From Hoeflea algicola (GTDB lineage Bacteria > Pseudomonadota > Alphaproteobacteria > Rhizobiales > Rhizobiaceae): a stretch of DNA of 64,000 nucleotides. Below the pieces are notes generated by a model. It worked only from the letters and a program-made list of their open reading frames with translations, did no database searches and was not told the DNA's origin. Position 1 is the first letter of the stretch. Every line of letters starts with the position of its first letter. Location: the NCBI RefSeq assembly GCF_026619415.1, contig NZ_JAOVZR010000001.1:2774501-2838500 (forward strand). Direction: 5' to 3'. This document shows, piece after piece, positions 9,362 to 18,519 of the stretch. The translations under genes and the position numbers were made by a program.

Positions 9362-10357
9362 TCAGGCGGTTGCACTGAGAACAATATTGGCGGCGCTTTC
9401 CTTCAACTCGACACCAAAGGCACGCTGGTAATGTTCAGCCACCAGCGCCCGCTCCAGTTCATCGCATTTGTTGAGGAAGGTCAGCCGGAAAGCAAACGCC
9501 ACATCGCCAAAGATCTCGGCGTTTTCCGCCCAGGTTATCACCGTACGCGGGCTCATCACCGTCGACAAATCGCCATTGATGAAGGACGAACGGGTCATGT
9601 CGGCCACCCGAACCATCCGCGAAATCGTGTCGCGGCCTTCGCCTTCGGCGAATTTCTTGACCTTGGAAGCGACAATGGCGACTTCCTGGTCATGCGGCAG
9701 ATAGTTCAGCGTGGTGACGATCGACCAACGGTCCATCTGCGCCTGGTTGATCTGCTGGGTACCGTGATACAGCCCGGTGGTGTCGCCCAGGCCAACCGTG
9801 TTGGCGGTCGCAAACAGCCGGAATGCCGGGTGCGGCCTGATGACACGGCTCTGGTCGAGCAATGTCAGGCGGCCGGAAGATTCGAGCACCCGCTGGATCA
9901 CGAACATCACGTCCGGACGACCGGCATCGTACTCGTCAAACACCAGTGCGACATTGTGCTGATAGGCCCAGGGCAGGATGCCGTCCTTGAATTCGGTAAT
10001 CTGAAGCCCGTCGCGCACGACGATCGCATCCTTGCCGACAAGATCGATACGGCTGACATGACTGTCGAGGTTGACGCGCACGCACGGCCAATTGAGCCGT
10101 GCCGCGACCTGTTCGATATGGGTCGACTTGCCGGTGCCGTGATAGCCTGAAACCATCACCCGGCGATTGTGGGCAAAGCCCGCCAGGATCGCCAGCGTGG
10201 TGTCACGGTCGAACAGGTAATCCTCATCCAGGTCCGGCACATAGGCGTCCCGTTCCTTGTAGGCGGGGACCACCAGATCCGAATCGATGCCGAATACGTC
10301 CCCCACCTTCACGGTGGTGTCGGGCAAGTTGGTAATGTCGAGGTCGATCTTGCTCAT
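9362..10357 (-). CDS. cobS: Aerobic cobaltochelatase subunit CobS
   Basis: 331-residue AAA+ ATPase of the cobaltochelatase. Walker A is GYHGTGKS (residues 71-78), Walker B VFDEYDAG (about 139-146), and the N-terminus [15 protein letters not shown] is a family signature. It forms hexameric rings with CobT that drive cobalt insertion by CobN. Two ATGs stand at 10360 and 10357; the second is better spaced from GGAG. First gene of the cobS-cobT-phytase-like unit; cobN is not in this window. Confidence 0.97.
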   Translation of the reverse strand: MSKIDLDITNLPDTTVKVGDVFGIDSDLVVPAYKERDAYVPDLDEDYLFDRDTTLAILAGFAHNRRVMVSGYHGTGKSTHIEQVAARLNWPCVRVNLDSHVSRIDLVGKDAIVVRDGLQITEFKDGILPWAYQHNVALVFDEYDAGRPDVMFVIQRVLESSGRLTLLDQSRVIRPHPAFRLFATANTVGLGDTTGLYHGTQQINQAQMDRWSIVTTLNYLPHDQEVAIVASKVKKFAEGEGRDTISRMVRVADMTRSSFINGDLSTVMSPRTVITWAENAEIFGDVAFAFRLTFLNKCDELERALVAEHYQRAFGVELKESAANIVLSATA

Positions 10358-10443
10358 CATGTCTCCAAGGCCCGGCGTGTTAAGCCCACAGGCCGTCTCT
10401 CATGTCGGGTCCCGCACAACCGCCGGACTCAGTAGTTTATCGC

Positions 10444-11061
10444 TTAGCAGAAACCGGACTGCTTTAACAATTGGTAGGCCTGGATGACCTCGCGGAAACG
10501 GTCCTCCGAGCCCCTGTCGCCGCCATTGGCGTCGGGGTGGTGCTGCTTCACCAGATCCTTGTAGCGCGCCTTGATCTCCGCCGTCTTTGCGTTTGCGGCC
10601 AATCCGAGCGTTTCGAACGCCTTGGACTCCAGCGCCTTGATCTTGCGCGCCCGCACCGGCTTGTTGGCCTTGGGGTCGTTGAAGAACCCAAACGGGTCCT
10701 TCATCCGGGCTTGGGCGCCGGCCGACCCGGAGCGGGCGGTCGATTGTGTCGGCCCACTTCCTGCCGAGCGGTCCACACCCATTTTCCAGGTTGGCCGGTG
10801 ACCGGTCAGCGCTTCTTTTTGATAGCGCGCGATCTCTCCATCGGAGAGGCCCGAAAAATAGTTGTAGCCTTTGTTGTAGTCACGCGCGTGCTCGAAGCAG
10901 AACATGAAGTACTGCCCCTCGGCGTCACGGCCGACCGGTGCGCGGTGGGCGCCCGGCTTTTCGCATCCATCCCATTGGCACTGTGGCGTGCTGGGTTCGG
11001 CTGGGCGCTCGCCGCGGCGACGCACCCGGATACGGTCAAAATATTTCGAATCCAATTCCAT
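10444..11061 (-). CDS. J-domain (DnaJ-like) protein
   Basis: 205-residue protein whose C-terminal 60 residues are a J domain with the HPD motif (KQHHPDANGG), expected to stimulate a DnaK-type ATPase. The N-terminal half has CQWDGCEKPGAHRAP and FCFEHARDYNKGYNYF, a Cys/His-containing region characteristic of this alphaproteobacterial family and possibly zinc binding. ATG 11061 (MELDSKYFD) is chosen; upstream in-frame codons up to 11226 are not conserved-looking. Divergent from bolA and upstream of cobS in the same orientation, which recurs in rhizobia. Confidence 0.85.
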   Translation of the reverse strand: MELDSKYFDRIRVRRRGERPAEPSTPQCQWDGCEKPGAHRAPVGRDAEGQYFMFCFEHARDYNKGYNYFSGLSDGEIARYQKEALTGHRPTWKMGVDRSAGSGPTQSTARSGSAGAQARMKDPFGFFNDPKANKPVRARKIKALESKAFETLGLAANAKTAEIKARYKDLVKQHHPDANGGDRGSEDRFREVIQAYQLLKQSGFC

Positions 11062-11206
11062 GGCCTCGATTATGCTGCTCTGAACGTTAACGAACAAGGA
11101 TTGACAAGGATGATTCAAGCTGCGTACCCCGTCTTGATCCCGAATGCCACCTCGCAAATCAACACGAACTGATTTTATGACCGGTTCAACCGCCAGGAGC
11201 GACACC

Positions 11207-11509
11207 ATGTCCCGACAGAGCCGCATCGAAACAAGGCTGACAGAACACTTTCAACCTGAGCGACTTTCGGTGGTCAACGAAAGCCATTTGCACGCCGGCC
11301 ATCACAACACCGACAGCGAGGGCGACGCAACCTTTGACGGCGCCGGCGAAACCCATTTCCGGATTCGCATCGTCGCCGCAGCCTTTGCCGGGGCCAGCCG
11401 CATCGATCGCCACCGCGCGGTCAACGCGGCACTCAAGGACGAGCTTGAAAGCGGCCTGCATGCCATGGCCATCGAAGCTTCATCCCCCGGCGAAACGACC
11501 CGCTGGTAG
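11207..11509 (+). CDS. bolA: BolA-family protein
   Basis: 100-residue BolA/IbaG-type protein that works with monothiol glutaredoxin in Fe-S and iron homeostasis and in cell shape. Family motifs: VVNESHLHAGH, THFRIRIVAAAF and HRAVNAAL. The ATG at 11207 has AGGAG seven bases upstream; a frame opening at 11144 is a non-conserved extension. Divergent from the J-domain gene with about 145 bases between the starts. Confidence 0.92.
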   Translation: MSRQSRIETRLTEHFQPERLSVVNESHLHAGHHNTDSEGDATFDGAGETHFRIRIVAAAFAGASRIDRHRAVNAALKDELESGLHAMAIEASSPGETTRW

Positions 11510-11545
11510 CCGTTGCCGCGCTGCCGGCATCGGCACCGCGCATCC

Positions 11546-12844
11546 TTAAAGCTTGTCGGCTGGTTTGATTCGCAGCCTGGTGATCCGGTTGCGGTCACGT
11601 TTCATGACAATGAACCGCTTGCCGTGAAAGGTGAATGCCTGTTTTTCCTCCGGGATCGTCTGGGATTCGTGAATCACCAATCCGGCCACCGTGGTGGCCT
11701 CGTCATCGGGCAGCGACCAGTCAAGCGCCCGGTTGATATCGCGAATTGGCACCGAGCCATCTACCACAACCGATCCGTCAGCCTCCTGGTGAACACCCTG
11801 CACTTCGGTATCATGCTCATCGGCAATCTCGCCGACGATCTCTTCCAGAATATCCTCAAGCGTCACCAGGCCTTCGACCTCGCCATATTCATCAACGACG
11901 ATGGCGAAATGCGCCTTGCGGCGGAGAAAGGCGTTGAGCTGATCCGGCACGCTGGTGGTATCGGGTACGAACCACGGCTTTTGCGCGATTTTGACGATAT
12001 CGATCCGCTGCGGATCATTGGAGGCGTCCGCCAGCGCCCGCAGCACATCCTTGGCGTGGACGATGCCGATGATGTTGTCCATCGACCCGCGCCAGATCGG
12101 CATCCGCGTGTAGGAGCTTTCCAGCACCGCCCGAACATTGACTTCCGGGGGTTCGTCAGCGTTGAGCATGCGCATCGAGGTGCGGTGAATCATCACATCG
12201 GAAACTTCAAGCTCACCCAGGTCGAGCACCCCGCCGAGGCGGTCCCGGTCGGCCTTGACCACTGCCCCCTCGCGATGCAGCAGGTCGACAGCGCCGCGAA
12301 TTTCTTCGTGCGCCGACAGCATCGAGGTTTCCGAGGCGAAGGTGACGCCGAATAGCGACATGATGTGGCGGACGATCCAGTTGACGAAACTCGACATCGG
12401 ACCGACCACCACGACAAAGGCCTTGACCATCGGCGCAACCGCCATGGCGAACCGGTCAGGGCGCGAGATCGCCCAACTCTTGGGCAGCACCTCGGCAAAA
12501 ATCACCAAAAGCAGCGTCATCGTCAGCGTCGCCACGGCAACACCGGAATCGCCGAATATCGACAGCAGCACGCTGGTGGCCAGCGCCGAAGCCAGGATGT
12601 TGACCAGATTGTTGCCGATCAACAGGGCCCCGATCAGCCGATCCTTGCGTTCGATCAGCCCATTTACCGTGGCCGCACGAACCTCGCCGCTGGTTTCCAG
12701 CGAATGCATCCGCGCCCGCGAAGCCGCCGTCAACGCGGTTTCCGAGCCGGAGAAAAACCCCGACAGGGCAATCAGCACGATGATCGCCAGGATCGTCAGC
12801 CCGTGCTCAATCAGCAATTCGCCTGCATATTCCAGCATCATCAT
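11546..12844 (-). CDS. CNNM/CorC-HlyC family membrane protein with CBS domains
   Basis: 432-residue hemolysin C-like protein. N-terminal CNNM (DUF21) domain with four hydrophobic segments up to about residue 160 ([23 protein letters not shown]), then a CBS pair (about 205-330, [11 protein letters not shown] and [28 protein letters not shown]), then a CorC/HlyC transporter-associated domain to the end. The family is linked to Mg/Co efflux or resistance; the hemolysin name is historical. The start overlaps the aroB stop by four bases, placing it last in aroK-aroB-corC. Confidence 0.9.
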   Translation of the reverse strand: MMMLEYAGELLIEHGLTILAIIVLIALSGFFSGSETALTAASRARMHSLETSGEVRAATVNGLIERKDRLIGALLIGNNLVNILASALATSVLLSIFGDSGVAVATLTMTLLLVIFAEVLPKSWAISRPDRFAMAVAPMVKAFVVVVGPMSSFVNWIVRHIMSLFGVTFASETSMLSAHEEIRGAVDLLHREGAVVKADRDRLGGVLDLGELEVSDVMIHRTSMRMLNADEPPEVNVRAVLESSYTRMPIWRGSMDNIIGIVHAKDVLRALADASNDPQRIDIVKIAQKPWFVPDTTSVPDQLNAFLRRKAHFAIVVDEYGEVEGLVTLEDILEEIVGEIADEHDTEVQGVHQEADGSVVVDGSVPIRDINRALDWSLPDDEATTVAGLVIHESQTIPEEKQAFTFHGKRFIVMKRDRNRITRLRIKPADKL

Positions 12845-13963
12845 GCTCGCTTGTCTTCCAAGAATCGAAAAACCTCATCCTGCGGCACATCATTGGCGAT
12901 GAAGGACTGGCCAATGCCGCGGGTCAGGATGAAGGTCAGCGCACCGCGCTGGACCTTCTTGTCCTGCGCGATGTGTTTCATCAGTATATCGGTTGCCGGC
13001 AGCGAACCTTCAATATCCTGCATTCGGGTTGGCAGACCAACCTCTCTGAGATGGTGCTCGACCCGCGCCGCATCATCCGGGCTTGCGAGGTTCATCCGGG
13101 CCGAGAACTCATGCGCCAGCACCATCCCGATCGCCACCCCCTCGCCATGCACCAGTCGCCGGCCGTCATAATCGGTCGCAGCCTCCAGCGCGTGGCCGAA
13201 TGTGTGACCGAGATTGAGTAGCGCTCGTGCGCCGTGTTCGCGTTCATCGGCGGCAACCACCTCGGCCTTTGCCTGGCAGCTGGTGGCGATCGCCCGTATC
13301 CGTGCAGGACCACCGGCGAACACCTCACGCCAATTGGCTTCGAGCCAGTCGAAGAATTCCGACCGGTCGATCAGGCCGTATTTTGCCATTTCCGCATAGC
13401 CTGCGCGAAACTCGCGAATTGGCAATGTGTCGAGCACGTCGCTGTCGGCCAGCACCAGGTCGGGTTGGTGAAACACCCCGATAAGGTTCTTGCCCTGGCT
13501 CGCATTGATCCCGGTCTTGCCGCCCACCGACAGAATCCACCTGGGCCAGCAGGCTGGTCGGAATCTGGATAAATTTCATGCCGCGCCGGACGATTCCGGC
13601 GGCAAAGCCTGTCAGATCACCAATCACTCCGCCGCCAAGCGCGATCACCGCGTCGCCGCGTTCGAGCTTCGCCCCGAGCACGTGATCGCAGACATGGATC
13701 AATTCCTCGAAGCGTTTGGTTTTCTCGCCTGGCTCCAGCACCAGCGGTGCCGCATCAATGCCTGCGCCGGCAAGGCTTTCGAGCAGACTATCGAGATGAA
13801 CCGCCGCCAAATTCCTGTCCGTCACCACCGCGCAACGTATGCCGGGCTCACGCGCGGCAATCTCGGCGCCGGCGCCGGCAATCAGACCGGAGCCGATGAC
13901 GATGTCATAGCTGCGGTCTGCCAGATCGACGCGGACAGTTTGCGAGGGGGTGGTTTGGTTCAT
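12841..13963 (-). pseudogene. aroB: 3-dehydroquinate synthase, frameshifted by one extra base
   Basis: AroB converts DAHP to 3-dehydroquinate, step two of the shikimate pathway. The 5' frame runs MNQTTPSQTVRV through ALGGGVIGDLTGFAAG to LLAQVDS; the rest ([36 protein letters not shown] with the zinc ligands) lies one base out of phase. The family motif is DSSVGGKTG; here GAT TCT is followed by an extra G (plus-strand C at 13531) before TCG GTG GGC. Removing that base restores a complete protein of about 373 residues. Both halves show full conservation, so the event is recent or an assembly error. aroK upstream overlaps by four bases. Confidence 0.9.
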
Positions 13964-14559
13964 GGCGTTGCTACCGTGTTCTGACCGCAATCCAGCAGCG
14001 CGATGGCGGCAATGGCTTCAGCGGCGATGATTTCCTTGGGCTCGTCCCGCGACTGTACCGTAAGCCGGGCCTGCGCATAGACAGGATAGCGCTGATCGAG
14101 CAAAATCGACAGAGTCTGCTTCGGGTTTGCCGTCTTCAGCAACGGCCGCGTGTCGCGTTTGGAAACCCGCGCCCACAATATCTCCAGATCCGCCTTCAGC
14201 CATACCGACAGACCGCTGCTCAGCACCATGGTCCGTGTGGCGTCGTTCATGAAGGCGCCGCCACCGGTGGAAAGAACCCGCGGCCCGCTTTTCAAGAGCC
14301 GCTTGATCACCCGCGCCTCCAGTGCCCGGAATTCCGGTTCGCCATAGGTCTGGAACAATTCCTCTATGGTCATCCGCGATACCCGTTCGATCTCGTGATC
14401 GGAATCGACAAAGGGAATATCGAGCATCTGCGCAACCAGCCTGCCAATGACGGATTTGCCTGCGCCCATCAGGCCTACAAATACCAGATTGCGGCGGCCA
14501 AGCACACGCCGCGCCTTGGCGATATCCTGCTCCAGCGCGCTTGTCTGCTCTTCCGTCAC
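13960..14559 (-). CDS. aroK: Shikimate kinase
   Basis: 199-residue NMP-kinase-fold enzyme that phosphorylates shikimate with ATP, step five of the shikimate pathway, in the cytosol. P-loop GLMGAGKS at residues 29-36, shikimate-binding DSDHEIE, STGGGAF and the lid arginine in RDTRPLL are all present. Longer than E. coli AroK by an N-terminal extension of about 25 residues, common in alphaproteobacteria. Overlaps aroB by four bases (ATGA), indicating coupled translation. Confidence 0.95.
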   Translation of the reverse strand: MTEEQTSALEQDIAKARRVLGRRNLVFVGLMGAGKSVIGRLVAQMLDIPFVDSDHEIERVSRMTIEELFQTYGEPEFRALEARVIKRLLKSGPRVLSTGGGAFMNDATRTMVLSSGLSVWLKADLEILWARVSKRDTRPLLKTANPKQTLSILLDQRYPVYAQARLTVQSRDEPKEIIAAEAIAAIALLDCGQNTVATP

Positions 14560-14705
14560 CTGGCTCCCCCGGCTTCTGGTCCATGGTCGGGCCTTCTATT
14601 GGCCATGTCCGGCGGCGCGTCAAGCTTGCCTCCCCTGCCACATTGCCTTGAAACGGCGGCCGCACTGCCGCATAACAGCGTGGATATCAGTTCGCCGGAG
14701 TCTCC

Positions 14706-14849
14706 ATGCCATCCCTGTTTCGATTTCTAGTCTTGTGCGCCGTGCTTGCCGGGCTTGTTTACGGCGCCATGTTTGCCTTGATCATTTATGTCGAACCGGT
14801 GGAGCGTGACGTGACCATCCGCGTCCCCACCGACAGACTCAACAACTAG
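14706..14849 (+). CDS. Small single-span membrane protein upstream of xerD
   Basis: 47-codon gene (MPSLFRFLVLCAVLAGLVYG...). Residues 6-29 form one strongly hydrophobic segment with a short basic N-terminus, and the tail (EPVERDVTIRVPTDRL) is hydrophilic. GGAG lies five bases before the ATG, and the stop is 18 bases before xerD, so it is probably cotranscribed with it. I recall similar short membrane proteins in this place in rhizobial genomes, but no function is known. Confidence 0.65.
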   Translation: MPSLFRFLVLCAVLAGLVYGAMFALIIYVEPVERDVTIRVPTDRLNN

Positions 14850-14867
14850 CCGGGGCCACCCCACACA

Positions 14868-15809
14868 ATGCGCGATCTCAGCGCCGCCCATGCCGAAGCA
14901 TTCCTCGAAATGATGAGCGCCGAGCGCGGCGCGGCAGTCAACACGCTCGATGCCTATCGGCGCGATCTCGATGACGCCTCCATGGTGCTTGCCGGGCTGG
15001 GAACCACATTGGGGCGTGCGCAGGCCGCTGACATCCGGGCCTTCATCGGCGATCTCGCCAACCGTGGCTTCTCACCTGCCTCTCAGGCGAGGCGGCTTTC
15101 CGCCCTGCGGCAGTTCTACAAGTTCCTGCACGCCGAAGGCCTGCGCGAAGACGACCCGACCGGCGTGGTTGATTCCCCGCGCAAATCGCGATCTCTGCCA
15201 AAGATCCTCAGCATCGATGAAGTCACCCGGCTTCTTGGCCAGGCCGAGACCGACATTGCCCTGGCACAGAATGATCCCGAACGGCTGCAGCGCATTCGCT
15301 TTCGCGCCCTGCTGGAATTGCTATACGCCACCGGCATGCGGGTAAGCGAACTGGTAGGCCTGCCCTACCGGGTGCTCGCCGATGGTGGCCGGTTTCTGAT
15401 TGTCCGCGGCAAGGGCGCCAAGGAGCGCATGGTGCCGATGTCGCGCCCGGCACGTGCCGCTCTCGAGACCTGGCTGGCCCAGATCGGCGAGACCGCAGAG
15501 CAATCGGGGTTTCTGTTTCCGGCCAATTCCAGCGAGGGCCATTTGTCGCGGCAGGTGTTTGCCCGCGAGCTCAAGGATGCCGCCGCCCGCGCCGGCCTTC
15601 CTGTCGCCAAAATATCTCCGCATGTGCTGCGGCATGCTTTCGCAAGCCATCTTCTCGCCGGCGGTGCCGACCTGCGTGCGGTTCAGGAATTGCTGGGCCA
15701 TGCCGACATTTCAACCACCCAAATCTACACCCATGTGCTCGATGAACGGCTCAAGCAGCTCGTCAATCAGCATCACCCCCTTGCAAATGCCACAAAGAAT
15801 CGCGATTAA
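14868..15809 (+). CDS. xerD: Site-specific tyrosine recombinase XerD
   Basis: 313-residue tyrosine recombinase that with XerC resolves chromosome dimers at dif. N-terminal SAM-like core-binding domain (1-95) and C-terminal catalytic domain with the full set: Arg158 (ATGMRVSEL), Lys182 (GKGAKER), His252 and Arg255 (HVLRHAF), His278 (LLGHADIST) and Tyr288 (TQIYTHV). Chromosomal context (aroK side, accA side) and length support XerD rather than a phage or integron integrase; no att repeats flank it. Confidence 0.93.
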   Translation: MRDLSAAHAEAFLEMMSAERGAAVNTLDAYRRDLDDASMVLAGLGTTLGRAQAADIRAFIGDLANRGFSPASQARRLSALRQFYKFLHAEGLREDDPTGVVDSPRKSRSLPKILSIDEVTRLLGQAETDIALAQNDPERLQRIRFRALLELLYATGMRVSELVGLPYRVLADGGRFLIVRGKGAKERMVPMSRPARAALETWLAQIGETAEQSGFLFPANSSEGHLSRQVFARELKDAAARAGLPVAKISPHVLRHAFASHLLAGGADLRAVQELLGHADISTTQIYTHVLDERLKQLVNQHHPLANATKNRD

Positions 15810-15911
15810 GCCCGCTCGCGACATATCGATCACTACGTGACAGATGCACTTAACTGCGCTTGACTGTGTGCAGCGAACGAAATTGCGGATACCCGCTCGG
15901 AAAAGAACTCA

Positions 15912-16868
15912 ATGCATAATTACCTTGATTTCGAAAAATCCATCTCCGATCTGGATGGCAAGATCCTCGAGTTGAGGAAGCTGGCCGCCGAGGACGAGAG
16001 CATCGACACCGGTGACGAGATCACGCGGCTGGAAACCAGGGCGCGCGACGCCATGGCCGAGATCTACAGCAAGCTTAATCCCTGGCAGAAAACCCAGGTT
16101 GCCCGGCATCCCGACCGACCCCATTTCAAGGATTACGCCAAGGCGCTTTTCGAGGACTTCACACCGCTGGCCGGCGACCGCAAATTCGCCGAGGACCCTG
16201 CCATCCAGGCTGGTTTTGCGCGGTTCCGCGGCCAGCCTGTGGCTGTCATCGGCCAGGAAAAGGGCCATGATACCAAGACCCGTATCCGTCACAATTTCGG
16301 CTCAGCCCGCCCCGAAGGATACCGCAAGGCAATCCGCGTGATGGAACTTGCCGACCGGTTCGCCATCCCGGTGGTGACCCTGGTCGACACCGCTGGCGCC
16401 TATCCCGGCATTGGCGCCGAGGAACGCGGCCAGGCCGAGGCCATCGCCCGCTCGACCGAAACCTGTCTCAACCTTCGTGTCCCGCTGGTATCGATCGTGA
16501 TCGGCGAAGGCGGCTCCGGTGGCGCCATCGCGATTGCCACCGGCAACCGCGTCTACATGCTTGAACACGCGATCTATTCGGTTATCTCACCCGAGGGCGC
16601 AGCTTCGATCCTGTGGCGCGATTCCACCCGTGCCCGCGATGCTGCCACCTCGATGAAGATTACCGCGGAAGATTTGCGCGGCCTTGGCATCATTGACGGC
16701 ATCATCCCCGAACCGGTCGGCGGGGCGCACCGCGACCGCGACAGCGTCATTGCGCGCACCGGCGAGACGATTTTCGCAGCGCTCGAAGAACTCGCAAGTC
16801 TGTCGGGTGACGAGGTGCGCACCGACCGCCGTGAGAAATTTCTCAAGATCGGACGCCAGATCGGTTGA
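15912..16868 (+). CDS. accA: Acetyl-CoA carboxylase carboxyltransferase subunit alpha
   Basis: 318-residue alpha subunit of the carboxyltransferase that transfers CO2 from biotin to acetyl-CoA in fatty acid synthesis. Hallmarks: [22 protein letters not shown]-like [49 protein letters not shown], and [12 protein letters not shown]. The length equals the family norm. Starts 102 bases after xerD. Confidence 0.97.
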   Translation: MHNYLDFEKSISDLDGKILELRKLAAEDESIDTGDEITRLETRARDAMAEIYSKLNPWQKTQVARHPDRPHFKDYAKALFEDFTPLAGDRKFAEDPAIQAGFARFRGQPVAVIGQEKGHDTKTRIRHNFGSARPEGYRKAIRVMELADRFAIPVVTLVDTAGAYPGIGAEERGQAEAIARSTETCLNLRVPLVSIVIGEGGSGGAIAIATGNRVYMLEHAIYSVISPEGAASILWRDSTRARDAATSMKITAEDLRGLGIIDGIIPEPVGGAHRDRDSVIARTGETIFAALEELASLSGDEVRTDRREKFLKIGRQIG

Positions 16869-16960
16869 TCGGCGCCGCATTCGGGCCACAATTTCCAAGC
16901 CATTTGTAGCCGCTTGAAATGGTCTTCCCTCGGGGCAGGCTGTGGTGGTAAGGCTTCATG

Positions 16961-16978
16961 AACCATGTTGGTTATAAT
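16961..16978 (+). promoter_or_regulatory. Putative -10 element with an overlapping inverted repeat, upstream of the transpeptidase gene
   Basis: A perfect TATAAT stands at 16973-16978. Immediately upstream and touching it is the inverted repeat AACCA-TGT-TGGTT (16961-16973), which could be an operator. The -35 region (around 16951-16956, AGGCTT) is a poor match, so regulation by an activator or a weak promoter is possible. Confidence 0.35.
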
Positions 16979-17064
16979 ATTGCGTTGATTTCTCAGGCCC
17001 GGTGGCACCGGCAGGGCCGTCAATCCGCAACAGCAATGGCATATTGCAAAATCCGAGAGCTCCG

Positions 17065-18282
17065 ATGATGTCGATCAGAACATTGCGCTTTGTTCCCCTC
17101 CTCTTGCTGGGGCTGACCGGCTGTCAGGATGCGCTGGATTCGGTTGCCAACAAGGTTGAGCACCCGCTGCCTGCCAAGCTCGTCAACAAGATGAAGGCGA
17201 ACGACATGAGCACGCGCTCGCCGATCATGATGCGCATCTTCAAGGAGGAAGGCACGCTTGAGATCTGGAAGCAGAAGGGCAATGGCCGCTTCGACCTGAT
17301 CGCCTCCTACGAAATTTGCAAATGGTCGGGCAAGCTCGGCCCCAAGTTCAAGGAAGGCGACCGCCAGGCACCGGAAGGCTATTACCGGATCTACCCGTCG
17401 CAGATGAACCCGCGATCGAGCTACTACCTCTCCTTCAACATGGGCTACCCCAACAGCTATGACCGGGCCCATGGCCGCAACGGAAGCAATCTGATGGTCC
17501 ATGGCGCCTGCTCTTCAGCCGGGTGCTACTCCATGACCGATGAACAGGTGCTCGAAATTTACGGCTTTGCCCGCGACGCCTTCAAGGGCGGCCAGGAATA
17601 CTTCATGGTCGAAGCCTTCCCGTTCCGAATGACACCGGAGAACATGGCCCGCCACCGCGACAACGAACATTTCGAATTCTGGAAGATGCTGAAGGCCGGC
17701 TACGACCAGTTCGAACTCACCAAGCGGCCCGCCAAGGTCGAAGTCTGCGAGCGGCGCTACGTCTTCAACCAGGTGCCGCAGATCGAGAATGCAGCGTTCC
17801 GGTCAACCGAAGCCTGCCCGCCGGCAAGCCTGCCGCCAAGCTTGGCCTCGGCCTATTCCGGCTATGAGAAGACCTGGAACCAGAACTTTGCCAAGGCGGT
17901 TGCCAAATATGAGAATGATGATGCCAAGCAACTCGCTGCCGCTCAGGCCAAAGCCGAAGCTGAACAAAAGCGCGCCGAACGCGAAGCCGCACGGGAAGCA
18001 AAAATCGCCGCCAATGGTGGGCAGTCCGCTCCCGCGGTTCTGAGCCTGTTTTCAACCGGCAACCCGTTGAAGGCGCTGGCGGCTCAACCCACGCCTGCTC
18101 CCCAAAGCGCAGCACCTGCGGCACCTGTCGCTGCAGAAACCACCATGCCGGCTGATCAGATGGCCGTGGCGGCTGACGTGCCGGTACCGGCGGCAAACCC
18201 GCTGGCACCCGCGCCGGTAGTTGGTGCCACCGCGGATTCGCAACCGAAAAAGCCGCTCTGGAAAATATGGAGCCGCAATTGA
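17065..18282 (+). CDS. Murein L,D-transpeptidase lipoprotein (YafK/YkuD family)
   Basis: 405-residue envelope protein. Lipoprotein signal with lipobox LTGC at about residue 20, then a YkuD catalytic domain with the active-site pattern HGACSSAGCYSM (His and Cys nucleophile). L,D-transpeptidases make 3-3 crosslinks or attach proteins to peptidoglycan; YafK-type members may instead cleave such bonds. The last 130 residues are a Lys/Ala/Glu helix followed by an Ala/Pro-rich low-complexity tail. ATG 17065 (second ATG at 17068) has GAGAG five bases upstream. Overlaps tusA by 16 bases. Confidence 0.88.
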   Translation: MMSIRTLRFVPLLLLGLTGCQDALDSVANKVEHPLPAKLVNKMKANDMSTRSPIMMRIFKEEGTLEIWKQKGNGRFDLIASYEICKWSGKLGPKFKEGDRQAPEGYYRIYPSQMNPRSSYYLSFNMGYPNSYDRAHGRNGSNLMVHGACSSAGCYSMTDEQVLEIYGFARDAFKGGQEYFMVEAFPFRMTPENMARHRDNEHFEFWKMLKAGYDQFELTKRPAKVEVCERRYVFNQVPQIENAAFRSTEACPPASLPPSLASAYSGYEKTWNQNFAKAVAKYENDDAKQLAAAQAKAEAEQKRAEREAAREAKIAANGGQSAPAVLSLFSTGNPLKALAAQPTPAPQSAAPAAPVAAETTMPADQMAVAADVPVPAANPLAPAPVVGATADSQPKKPLWKIWSRN

Positions 18283-18512
18283 GCGGCAACGAAGACGACG
18301 AACTCGACTTGCGCGGTTTGAAATGCCCACTGCCGGTGCTGCGCGCCCGCAAGTATCTGCGCGGCTTGAAGAGTGGTGCCCGCATCCGGGTTGAAACCAC
18401 CGATCCGCTTGCAGTAATCGACATCCCGCATTTTTGCCGCGAGGAAGGCCACACCCTCATCAGTGCCGGGCCAGTTGACGGCGGTCACATCTTCGTGATC
18501 ACCAAGACCTGA
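18267..18512 (+). CDS. TusA/SirA-family sulfurtransferase-like protein
   Basis: 81-residue TusA-family protein with the motif LDLRGLKCPLPVLRARK; Cys20 is the expected persulfide carrier. TusA homologues relay sulfur for tRNA thiolation or molybdenum cofactor synthesis; which applies here is not shown, although a molybdenum hydroxylase (coxSLM) is encoded 14 kb away. The start lies inside the end of the transpeptidase gene (16-base overlap), so the pair is coupled. It faces the COG0523 gene tail to tail with seven bases between. Confidence 0.88.
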   Translation: MEPQLSGNEDDELDLRGLKCPLPVLRARKYLRGLKSGARIRVETTDPLAVIDIPHFCREEGHTLISAGPVDGGHIFVITKT

Positions 18513-18519
18513 GGCCAGA

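Noticed and set aside
14868..15809. Phage or integron integrase marking a mobile element
   Set aside because: Length, motifs and housekeeping neighbours (aroK, accA) fit XerD; no flanking repeats or cargo genes.
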